From: Oxalobacteraceae bacterium UBA6704
GTDB lineage: Bacteria; Pseudomonadota; Gammaproteobacteria; Burkholderiales; Burkholderiaceae_D
Direction: 5' to 3'
Assembly: GCA_002454505.1 (NCBI GenBank)
Contig: DKJA01000123.1
Coordinates: forward strand, 1 to 11,543
DNA: 11,543 bases
The notes beneath the pieces were generated by a model. It worked only from the letters and a program-made list of their open reading frames with translations, was not told the DNA's origin and made no database searches. Below, piece by piece: positions 6,577 through 11,543 of this stretch. The number at the start of each line of letters is the position of its first letter. Position 1 is the first letter of the stretch. Position numbers and translations under genes: made by a program.

Positions 6577-7472
6577 GCCGGCCTCCCGGCCTGCCATTCG
6601 AGTCCCGGCTTGCCGTGCCAGTAGCCGTCGCAGGCGGCGCCGGGCAGCAGCGGCGCCAAGTCGCCGGCCGCCTGGTCCGGCGCGGCGCGGCCATCGCGCA
6701 GCGCGTCGAACACGGCCAGCACCTGCGCCGTGTGCTGCGACTGCGGGCTGACGCGGACCACGTCCACGCCGCTGTCGACCAGCGCGTTGAAATCGCCGGC
6801 CAGGTTGTAGACGGACGCCGATTGCGTCTGGATGCCGTTCAGCACGAGGAAGGGCTGGCCTTCGCGCGTGTTCATCGGCAGGCCGTCCGGATGGGCGATG
6901 CACGAGAAGCGGCAATCGTCCTTCGGCAGGTTGCGGTGGCGGGCCGTGAAGCACCGCGCCGAAAACGCCAGCGGCAGCCGGCCCAGCGCGAACACTTCGG
7001 TGGCCATGCCGGCCGGCCGGGTCTTCTGCAGCGTGTCGAGCGAAGCGCGGCTCATCTCCAGCGGCATCACCCAGCGCCGCGCGCCCCGCTCGTGCAGCAG
7101 CTTCAGCGTGCCGGCGTTGTAGACGTTCAGGTGCGGGCCGGCGATGAACGGGCGGCCCGCCAGCAGGTTGACGGCGCCCATGTCGTTCGCCTCCACCTCG
7201 AATTCGCCGTTGGCGGCCAGCCGGCGCAATGCCGTCAGGTCGGCGCTCGATTCCAGCAGCGCCATGCTGGACAAAATCACTTCCTTGCCCGCCTCGCGCA
7301 GCTGCACGGCGATCGCCAGCCAGTCGGCGGCGCGCACCTCGTGGCGGCGCGAACACACGGTTTCACCGAGATAGACGATGTCCGCGGGGCCATTGGCCAC
7401 CTCTTCGTAAAAGGACATTACCGTGTCGCGGGGCCAGTAATACAGCAGCGGCCCCAGTGCGATCTTCAACAT
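6573..7472 (-). CDS. ubiV: UbiV, U32-family Fe-S subunit of anaerobic ubiquinone hydroxylation
   Basis: This 299-aa member of the U32 peptidase-like family pairs with UbiU to hydroxylate ubiquinone intermediates without O2. It opens MLKIALGPLLYYWPRDTVMSF and carries DIVYLGETVCSRRHE. Four cysteines match the 4Fe-4S set known for E. coli UbiV (C39, C176, C193, C197): here Cys40, Cys174, Cys187 and Cys191. The first and last spacings are kept and the middle loop is four residues shorter. The ribosome-binding site GGAG (complement of 7478-7481) lies 5 nt before the ATG, inside a small dyad AGACT-CC-AGTCT (7475-7486). It is 32 bp downstream of ubiU and overlaps ubiT by ATGA. Proteolytic activity, suggested by the old family name, is not expected. 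Confidence 0.93.
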   Translation of the reverse strand: MLKIALGPLLYYWPRDTVMSFYEEVANGPADIVYLGETVCSRRHEVRAADWLAIAVQLREAGKEVILSSMALLESSADLTALRRLAANGEFEVEANDMGAVNLLAGRPFIAGPHLNVYNAGTLKLLHERGARRWVMPLEMSRASLDTLQKTRPAGMATEVFALGRLPLAFSARCFTARHRNLPKDDCRFSCIAHPDGLPMNTREGQPFLVLNGIQTQSASVYNLAGDFNALVDSGVDVVRVSPQSQHTAQVLAVFDALRDGRAAPDQAAGDLAPLLPGAACDGYWHGKPGLEWQAGRPA

Positions 7473-7486
7473 GTAGACTCCAGTCT

Positions 7487-7502
7487 GCCGGCGTGGGCCG
7501 GC
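7487..7502 (-). other. Small GC hairpin in the ubiU-ubiV gap
   Basis: GCCGGC (7487-7492), loop GTGG, GCCGGC (7497-7502) can form a perfect 6-bp stem in the 32-bp gap between ubiU and ubiV, just upstream of the ubiV ribosome-binding site. It lacks a T run, so a terminator is unlikely. It may tune ubiV translation or mRNA stability, or be a chance product of GC-rich DNA. Confidence 0.35.
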
Positions 7503-7504
7503 GG

Positions 7505-8536
7505 TTATTTCCAGGCGCGGTGATACGCGCCGAGCGTGTGCTGCTGGCCTTCGGCCACCTGGTCGAGCTGCGTCATCCATGCCGGCTTGACGGCAAAGCG
7601 CCCGCCCCTGGCCTGGTCGATCGCCTCGCGCCACACGCGCGTCACCTGCGCCGCATAGGCCGGGCTGCGCTGGCGGCCTTCGATCTTCACGGCCGCGACG
7701 CCCATCGCGATCAGCTTGGGCAGCAGCTCCAGCGTGTTCAGGCTGGCCGGCTCCTCGATCGCGTAATAGGTTTCGTCGGCCACGTCGAAGCGGCCCTTGC
7801 ACAGCGTGGGATAGCTGGCGTGTTCGTGTTCGCCGTAGCGGTCGATCAGCACGCCGTTCAGACGCGCCTCCATGCCTTGCGGCCCCTGGGCCCAGCGTAC
7901 CGCCCGCGCCGGCGAGCAGACGCCATGCGTGTTGGGCGACTCGCCGGTGGCATACGAGGACAGCGCGCAGCGCCCTTCCACCATCACGCACAGGCTGCCG
8001 AAGCCGAACACTTCGATCTCCACGTCGGTGTGTTCGACCACGTGTTCGACCTGGGCCAGCGACAGCACGCGCGGCAGCACGGCGCGGGCGATGCCGAATT
8101 CCTTGCGGTAGAAGGCGATCGCCTCGACATTCGTGGCCGAGCCCTGCACGGACAGGTGCAGCCGCAGGCCCGGCTGCTTTTCGGCGGCATAGCGCATCAG
8201 GCCCGGGTCGGCCAGGATCACCGCATCGACGCCGGCGGCCGCGGCGCGGTCGATGGCGCCGTGCCACAGCGCCTCGGCACCCGGCTGCGGATAGGTGTTC
8301 AGCGCCAGCAGCACCTTGCGGCCCCGCTGGTGGGCGTAGGCGATGCCCTGCGCGATGGCCGCCTCGTCGAAATTGAGGCCGGCGAAATTGCGCGCATTGG
8401 TGGCATCGCGAAAACCGAGGTAGACGCAGTCGGCGCCGTTGTCGACGGCGGCCTTCAGCGCGGGCAGGCTGCCCGCCGGGCAGACCAGCTCGAAGGATTT
8501 GGGCGTATCGGGCGTAGGGGAAGCGGTGGCGGTCAT
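7505..8536 (-). CDS. ubiU: UbiU, U32-family Fe-S subunit of anaerobic ubiquinone hydroxylation
   Basis: This 343-aa U32-family protein is the partner of UbiV in O2-independent hydroxylation during ubiquinone synthesis. Family marks are ELVCPAGSLPALKAAVDNGADCVYLG (residues 16-41), LHLSVQGSATN and the FGFGSLCVMVEGRC segment. Its candidate 4Fe-4S ligands Cys183, Cys190, Cys207 and Cys246 have spacings of 7, 17 and 39. These are identical to E. coli UbiU (C169, C176, C193, C232). The protein has a ~14-residue N-terminal extension rich in Thr/Pro before the conserved core. The ATG at 8536 follows GGAG in GGCGGAGTGCGC. It is the first gene of ubiU-ubiV-ubiT-ipdC and is transcribed from the divergent FNR-box promoter, with a 5' leader of roughly 53 nt predicted. 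Confidence 0.95.
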   Translation of the reverse strand: MTATASPTPDTPKSFELVCPAGSLPALKAAVDNGADCVYLGFRDATNARNFAGLNFDEAAIAQGIAYAHQRGRKVLLALNTYPQPGAEALWHGAIDRAAAAGVDAVILADPGLMRYAAEKQPGLRLHLSVQGSATNVEAIAFYRKEFGIARAVLPRVLSLAQVEHVVEHTDVEIEVFGFGSLCVMVEGRCALSSYATGESPNTHGVCSPARAVRWAQGPQGMEARLNGVLIDRYGEHEHASYPTLCKGRFDVADETYYAIEEPASLNTLELLPKLIAMGVAAVKIEGRQRSPAYAAQVTRVWREAIDQARGGRFAVKPAWMTQLDQVAEGQQHTLGAYHRAWK

Positions 8537-8595
8537 GCGCACTCCGCCTGGTGAAACGATAGGTTCATAGGGTGATCCAACATTGTCGTGCCGGC

Positions 8596-8601
8596 ACTGT
8601 A
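8596..8601 (-). promoter_or_regulatory. -10 element for the ubiU operon
   Basis: TACAGT on the minus strand (complement of 8596-8601) matches TATAAT at 4 of 6 positions and is centred 33 bp from the FNR box centre. That predicts a start site near 8589-8590 with the box at about -41.5, the class II FNR arrangement in which the activator replaces a -35 element. Confidence 0.6.
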
Positions 8602-8624
8602 CCGCCGTGTCAACAAGCAAATCT

Positions 8625-8638
8625 TTGATCAGGATCAA
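8625..8638. promoter_or_regulatory. Perfect FNR/Anr box shared by two divergent operons
   Basis: TTGATCAGGATCAA is an exact match to TTGAT-N4-ATCAA, the FNR/Anr/Dnr consensus. It stands in the 159-bp gap between ubiU (minus) and the hemerythrin gene (plus). A -10-like hexamer lies 33 bp from its centre on each side, so one dimer site appears able to activate both transcripts. Crp-type sites differ (TGTGA-N6-TCACA), so an FNR-type oxygen or NO sensor is the likely ligand. Anr and Dnr cannot be told apart from the site alone. Confidence 0.88.
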
Positions 8639-8661
8639 GGAAAGTGTTGTTTGCCGAGTGT

Positions 8662-8667
8662 GAGAAT
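8662..8667 (+). promoter_or_regulatory. -10 element for the hemerythrin operon
   Basis: GAGAAT, preceded by TG in TGTGAGAAT, matches TATAAT at 4 of 6 positions and lies 33 bp from the FNR box centre. The predicted start site near 8673 lies downstream of an in-frame ATG at 8666, so that earlier start codon would not be in the message. This supports 8696 as the true start of the hemerythrin gene. Confidence 0.6.
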
Positions 8668-8695
8668 GGATGCTGAACAAAAGGAGAGACAGAAA

Positions 8696-9163
8696 ATGAA
8701 TAGCATGCATGCCTACCTCGCCGGCGACCACCGCGCCTGCGACGAAGAATACGGTTGGGCCGAATCGCGCGTCGTGTGCGGCGACTGGCCGAACGCGGTG
8801 CAGGCCTTCGACGGCTTCACGCGCCATCTGGAGCATCACCTGTCGCAGGAAGAGCAGATCCTGTTCCCCGCCATCGAACGGGCCACCGGCAACACGATGG
8901 GCGCCACCGCCGTCATGCGCACCGAGCATGGCCACATGCGCCAGCTGGTGCGCTCGATGGCGCAGTCGATCGCCGACCACGATGCCGACACGTTCTTCGC
9001 GTTTGCCGACAGCCTGCGCATGCTGATGCACCAGCATAATCTGAAGGAGGAAGGCGTGCTGTATCCGATGGCCGAGCGCCTGTTCGGCGACGCCACCTGC
9101 GACCTGCTGGCCCGCATGCGGCTGTTTGCCGAAGCGCCGCTCGACGAGGAGGTCCCGTCATGA
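8696..9163 (+). CDS. Hemerythrin-domain di-iron protein
   Basis: This 155-aa four-helix hemerythrin-like protein carries a full set of likely di-iron ligands: His12 (GDHR), His44 and His48 with Glu52 (HLEHHLSQEE), His78 (TEHGH), and His114 with Glu118 (HQHNLKEE). Such proteins bind O2 or NO at a non-heme di-iron site; some act in iron-sulfur repair or NO handling. The ATG at 8696 follows AAGGAGAG (8681-8688). An in-frame ATG at 8666 would precede the predicted transcript start and is rejected. It is the first gene of a packed operon (hemerythrin, DUF2249, membrane protein, 66-aa protein) controlled by the FNR box at 8625-8638. Its stop overlaps the DUF2249 start (ATGA). No DUF542/ScdA N-terminal domain is present, so it is not a standard YtfE/RIC protein. 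Confidence 0.9.
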   Translation: MNSMHAYLAGDHRACDEEYGWAESRVVCGDWPNAVQAFDGFTRHLEHHLSQEEQILFPAIERATGNTMGATAVMRTEHGHMRQLVRSMAQSIADHDADTFFAFADSLRMLMHQHNLKEEGVLYPMAERLFGDATCDLLARMRLFAEAPLDEEVPS

Positions 9164-9420
9164 ACGCCGACGATCCGCTCCACTGGCCCGCCACGCTGCT
9201 GGACGTGGGTGGCATGGAAGCGCCCGAGCCGATGGTATGCATCCTCGATGCGCTCGATGCGCTGCCCGAACGGGGCTGCCTGCGCGTGCTGATCGACCGC
9301 GAACCGCATCCGCTGTACCGTGTGCTGGAACGCTATGAATTCCTGCACCGCACGTCGCCCACCGGCGACGGCCGCTTCGAGCTGCTGATCTGGCAGCTGC
9401 CGGTGACGGATGCGGCCTGA
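9160..9420 (+). CDS. DUF2249 domain protein
   Basis: This 86-aa single-domain protein shows the DUF2249 pattern: LDVGGMEAPEPMVCILDALDAL, LRVLIDREPHPLYRVL, and a C-terminal strand ELLIWQLP. The domain has a TusA-like fold. It often occurs next to or fused with hemerythrin domains in anaerobic or NO-related loci; its biochemical role is unknown. Cys27 and Cys40 (in MVCILDA and ERGCLRV) are the only cysteines; the typical TusA N-terminal CPxP motif is missing, so sulfur transfer is doubtful. Translation starts at 9160 within the hemerythrin stop (ATGA) and the next gene begins 10 bp after its stop. Operon membership and FNR control are inferred from this packing. Confidence 0.85.
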   Translation: MNADDPLHWPATLLDVGGMEAPEPMVCILDALDALPERGCLRVLIDREPHPLYRVLERYEFLHRTSPTGDGRFELLIWQLPVTDAA

Positions 9421-9430
9421 GGACAGCGCG

Positions 9431-10753
9431 ATGCAACGCAAGCTGTCGTTCGACCACAACCCGCCGCTGGCCCTGCCGCTGCGTTTTTTCCTGACGGTGC
9501 CGCTGTTTGCCGCGCTGGCGGCGGGCGTGCTGGCCTGGCAGGGCGACGCGGCGCTGGCCACCCGCTGGTCGCCCGTTACGCTGGCGCTGACGCACCTGCT
9601 GACGCTGGGCTGCCTCAGCATGGCGATGATCGGCGCGCTGCTGCAGATCCTGCCGGTGATGGCCGGCATCGCGGTGCCTGGTGGTACCCGCGCCGGCTAC
9701 ACGGTGCATGGCGGGCTCGCCGCCGGCACGCTGCTGCTGGCCGGGGCCTTCTTCTTCCGGCTGCCGCTGCTGTTCCTGCCGGCGCTGGTGCTGCTGGGCG
9801 GCGCCTTCCTGCTGCTGCTGGCCTGCTGGACCGTCGGCCTGTGGCAGCAGTTCCCCGGCGGCGCCGATGCGTCGCTGACGGCGATCCGCCTGGCGCTGGC
9901 CGCGCTGGCCGTCACCGTCATCCTCGGCCTGCTGCTGGCGGCCGGCTATGCGTGGCCCGACCGCTTCCCGCTGCCGCTGCTGCGGCTGACCGACCTGCAC
10001 GCGTCGTGGGGCCTGTTCGGCTGGATCGCGCTGCTCGTCATCGGCGTCGCCTTCCAGGTGGTGCCGATGTTCCTCGTCACCGAACCTTACCCGCGCTGGC
10101 TGACGGGCGGCTACTCGACGGCACTGTTCATGCTGCTGGTGGCCGCTTCGCTGTCGGCCGGCGTGTCGGAACCGTTCCGCCTGGCCGCCTTCGGCCTGCT
10201 GTATGCCGGCATCGCCGCATTCGCGCTGGTGACGCTCCGGCTGCTGGCACGCCGCAAGCGCCCGAAGGCCGATGCGCCGACGCTGTTCTGGCGCCTGGCC
10301 ATGGCCTGCCTGCTGGCCGCGCTGGCGGCCGGACTGCTGCCGGCCGCGCCAGCCGTCGATGTGGGCCGCGGCGTGCTGCTGGTGGCCGGCTTCGCCTTCA
10401 CGACGATCAACGGCATGCTGTACAAGATCGTGCCTTTCCTGGCCTGGTACCACGCGCGCCATGCCTCCACCGCGCCGGATGCCATGGCCGGTGCGCCGCT
10501 GCCGGCGATCCACCAGATCATCCCGGATGCGCATGCCCGCATCCAGTTCCTGCTGCACGCGGCGGCCCTGCTGCTGCTGGTTGCCGCCTGCGCGTGGCCG
10601 GCGCTGCTGGCCCGTCCGGCCGGCGCGCTGCTGTGCGTGTCGTGCCTGACGTTGTGGGTCAACCTGGTGCGCGGCCTGCGCAACAGCCGCCCCGGCACCG
10701 TCACGGCGCGCGACGCCTCCCGATTCACCCTCACCACCGGAGCATCACAATGA
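9431..10753 (+). CDS. Polytopic membrane protein, NnrS/heme-copper-oxidase-like
   Basis: This 440-aa inner-membrane protein has about 11-12 hydrophobic helices (for example near 14-35, 52-80, 95-134, 152-173, 192-213, 227-245, 251-271, 289-304, 314-336, 375-393 and 397-413). Histidines sit at or near helix ends in conserved-looking settings: LTHLLTLG (His55), VHGGLAAG (His93), DLHASWGLFGW (His190) before VAFQVVPMF, and AWYHARH (His341, His344). This pattern resembles NnrS-type and subunit-I-like heme/copper membrane proteins, but I cannot assign a family firmly. ATG 9431 is chosen over 9410 because GAGGA lies 7 nt upstream and 9410 would overlap the preceding gene. It is cotranscribed with hemerythrin and DUF2249 and overlaps the 66-aa gene (ATGA). 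A role in NO or O2 stress during anaerobic growth is inferred from context. Confidence 0.7.
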   Translation: MQRKLSFDHNPPLALPLRFFLTVPLFAALAAGVLAWQGDAALATRWSPVTLALTHLLTLGCLSMAMIGALLQILPVMAGIAVPGGTRAGYTVHGGLAAGTLLLAGAFFFRLPLLFLPALVLLGGAFLLLLACWTVGLWQQFPGGADASLTAIRLALAALAVTVILGLLLAAGYAWPDRFPLPLLRLTDLHASWGLFGWIALLVIGVAFQVVPMFLVTEPYPRWLTGGYSTALFMLLVAASLSAGVSEPFRLAAFGLLYAGIAAFALVTLRLLARRKRPKADAPTLFWRLAMACLLAALAAGLLPAAPAVDVGRGVLLVAGFAFTTINGMLYKIVPFLAWYHARHASTAPDAMAGAPLPAIHQIIPDAHARIQFLLHAAALLLLVAACAWPALLARPAGALLCVSCLTLWVNLVRGLRNSRPGTVTARDASRFTLTTGASQ

Positions 10754-10950
10754 AACCCCTGCGCCTCAGAAAACCCGCCTTCGTCCCGCTGCCCGGCGGC
10801 CGCATCGCAGTGCTGGTCAGCCCTGACGGCCACCGCATCCACCGGCTGTGCGACGACGCGCCGTCGCCGCTGCGCCAGCGGCCGCCGACGATCCAGCGCG
10901 ACCCGATGGTGGCCGCGCTGTTCGGCCCGGCGGGCTGCGCGACGCCCTGA
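10750..10950 (+). CDS. Small hypothetical protein (66 aa), last gene of the hemerythrin operon
   Basis: I do not recognise this protein. It is short, basic and proline-rich: an N-terminal stretch MKPLRLRKPAFVPLPGGR, a central GRIAVLVSPDGHRIHRLCDDA, and RQRPPTIQRDPMVAALFG. There is no signal peptide or membrane span. Its ATG overlaps the stop of the membrane-protein gene (ATGA), so it is probably translated by coupling and belongs functionally with that operon. Cys54... is not resolved into any metal motif; the visible cysteines and two central histidines are too few to claim a binding site. The 137 bp that follow (10951-11087) hold no gene I can support and no clear promoter. Confidence 0.6.
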   Translation: MKPLRLRKPAFVPLPGGRIAVLVSPDGHRIHRLCDDAPSPLRQRPPTIQRDPMVAALFGPAGCATP

Positions 10951-11087
10951 CGGCATTCCCTGCATTTCCTTCGGGTTGTTGCGTGATGACCTGTTGCGTG
11001 AAGTGGCGCACAGTGGGCCCGTGTCGGCCCGCATACGATGAAGGTGTTCAAATTGCCAACACCGGCAGACACCGAAGGAGAAACAGC

Positions 11088-11273
11088 ATGTACCAAGTTC
11101 GCCGCGCCTATTCCCGCACCGACGTCGAGACGGAACTGATCATCAACCGCGCGCTGCTGCTGCAGCAGTCCACGGGACTGAAGGATGCGCACATGTTCCT
11201 GACCCGCAAACGCGTGAAGACGGCCACGATCAAGCGCGTGCTGGCCTGCCCGGGAGACCGGCGCGGCCTGTAA
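11088..11273 (+). CDS. Small hypothetical protein (61 aa)
   Basis: I do not recognise this family. The protein begins MYQVRRAYSRTDVETELIIN and continues through RALLLQQSTGLKDAHMFLTRKR to a basic end. It is charged and probably mostly helical, with one cysteine (in VLACPGD) and no membrane span. The start is well supported by GAAGGAG (11074-11080) 7 nt before the ATG. It is separated from the upstream operon by 137 bp, so it may have its own promoter. TACGAT (11034-11039) is a possible -10, but no convincing -35 partner or FNR box is visible. A perfect 19-bp inverted repeat follows 17 bp after the stop. Confidence 0.62.
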   Translation: MYQVRRAYSRTDVETELIINRALLLQQSTGLKDAHMFLTRKRVKTATIKRVLACPGDRRGL

Positions 11274-11290
11274 AGCGAAGCGGTAACAAA

Positions 11291-11345
11291 ACCGGGGTCA
11301 GGCCCCTGATCCGATCGTCGATCGAGTCAGGGGCCTGACCCCGGT
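11291..11345. repeat. Perfect 19-bp inverted repeat, likely bidirectional terminator
   Basis: ACCGGGGTCAGGCCCCTGA (11291-11309) and its exact reverse complement (11327-11345) flank a 17-nt loop holding two CGATCG palindromes (11312-11317 and 11319-11324). It lies between the convergent ends of the 61-aa gene and the TonB-receptor gene. The stem is very stable but has no long T tract, so it may act as an mRNA-end stabiliser, a terminator, or a REP-like element. Its arms resemble the weaker palindrome at 1238-1262. Confidence 0.8.
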
Positions 11346-11368
11346 GTGCTTTCCGGCGGTCGGTTCCC

Positions 11369-11543
11369 TTACAGCTTGAAGCGCAATCCCACGCCGTAGG
11401 TGGTCGGGTTGTAGCGGATGTCGCGCGGCTGCACCGGATCGCCCAGGTAGCTCTCGTACTTTTCCCTGGTCAGGTTGATCGCATCGAACTGCAGCGACAC
11501 GTTCTTCGTCAGCTCGTACGACAGCGACAGGACGACATCAGAT
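11369..11543 (-). CDS. TonB-dependent outer-membrane receptor (C-terminal fragment in window)
   Basis: Only the last 57 codons are in the window; the gene continues beyond the right edge. The translated end contains VVLSLSYELTKNVSLQFDAINL, a YLGDPVQPRDIRY loop, and finishes YNPTTYGVGLRFKL before TAA (complement of 11369-11371). Alternating hydrophobic strands, the sequence N(L)T..KYESYLGDP and the closing TYGVGLRFK are typical of the final beta-strands of TonB-dependent receptors of the Massilia/Caulobacter/Xanthomonas carbohydrate-receptor type. The last residue is Leu rather than the usual Phe of outer-membrane proteins, with Phe two residues before it. The substrate cannot be told. It is convergent with the 61-aa gene and appears unrelated to the anaerobic cluster. 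Confidence 0.85.
   Translation of the reverse strand, partial: SDVVLSLSYELTKNVSLQFDAINLTREKYESYLGDPVQPRDIRYNPTTYGVGLRFKL

Noticed and set aside
8666..8695. Earlier start of the hemerythrin gene at ATG 8666 (MDAEQKERQK...).
   Set aside because: It has no ribosome-binding site at good spacing and lies at or before the predicted transcript start near 8673; AAGGAGAG serves the ATG at 8696.
9410..9430. Earlier start of the membrane-protein gene at ATG 9410.
   Set aside because: GAGGA at 9419-9423 is correctly spaced for 9431, and the extra residues MRPEDSA look like read-in from the overlapping gene end.
9158..10558. Minus-strand open frame of 466 codons opposite the membrane-protein gene.
   Set aside because: Composition is Gln/Arg/His-rich repeats without motifs, the usual shadow of a Leu/Ala-rich membrane protein.
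11480..11500. TTGATCGCATCGAA as an FNR box.
   Set aside because: The second half-site does not match ATCAA and it lies inside the TonB-receptor coding sequence.
1..11543. CRISPR array, tRNA, rRNA, insertion sequence or phage genes.
   Set aside because: No regularly spaced repeats, cloverleaf sequences, transposase or integrase motifs were seen; the only repeats are the palindromes at gene ends.

Overview
The window looks like chromosomal DNA of a high-GC, facultatively anaerobic betaproteobacterium, most likely an Oxalobacteraceae member of the Massilia/Pseudoduganella type. This assignment is inferred from GC content, protein flavour and GC-rich palindromic repeats at gene ends; no marker gene proves it. 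Almost every recognisable gene points to life without oxygen: nitrite respiration, anaerobic dNTP synthesis, oxygen-independent ubiquinone synthesis, and an NO/O2-type di-iron protein.

Layout. (1) 1-1228, + strand: the end of a nirK-type operon, with a NirV-like FGE-fold protein (5' cut by the window edge) overlapping a SCO copper chaperone. (2) 1371-4329, + strand: class III ribonucleotide reductase, split into three cistrons. These are a 677-aa NrdD with no glycyl radical site, a separate 61-aa protein that carries the radical loop (RVMGY), and the radical-SAM activase NrdG, whose TTG start overlaps the 61-aa stop. (3) 4339-4418: a compound palindromic repeat between convergent genes. (4) 8536-4439, - strand: the operon ubiU-ubiV-ubiT-ipdC, the anaerobic ubiquinone hydroxylation genes with an indolepyruvate/phenylpyruvate decarboxylase locked on by an ATGA overlap. 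(5) 8537-8695: a divergent promoter with one perfect FNR/Anr box (TTGATCAGGATCAA) and a -10-like hexamer centred 33 bp away on each side. (6) 8696-10950, + strand: hemerythrin, a DUF2249 protein, a 440-aa polytopic membrane protein with conserved-looking histidines, and a 66-aa unknown protein, all tightly packed. (7) 11088-11273: an isolated 61-aa unknown gene with a strong ribosome-binding site. (8) 11291-11345: a perfect 19-bp inverted repeat. (9) 11369-11543, - strand: the C-terminal end of a TonB-dependent outer-membrane receptor.

How the genes fit together. When oxygen falls, an FNR/Anr-type regulator would switch on ubiUVT-ipdC and the hemerythrin operon from one shared site, and perhaps nrdD from a weaker 8/10 box at 1273-1286. 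UbiUVT supply quinone for a denitrifying respiratory chain, NirV/SCO support copper nitrite reductase, and NrdD plus its detached glycyl radical subunit and NrdG supply dNTPs. The hemerythrin/DUF2249/membrane-protein set may deal with NO or residual O2. No tRNA, rRNA, CRISPR array, transposase or phage gene was seen. No stretch longer than 300 bases lacks a gene.
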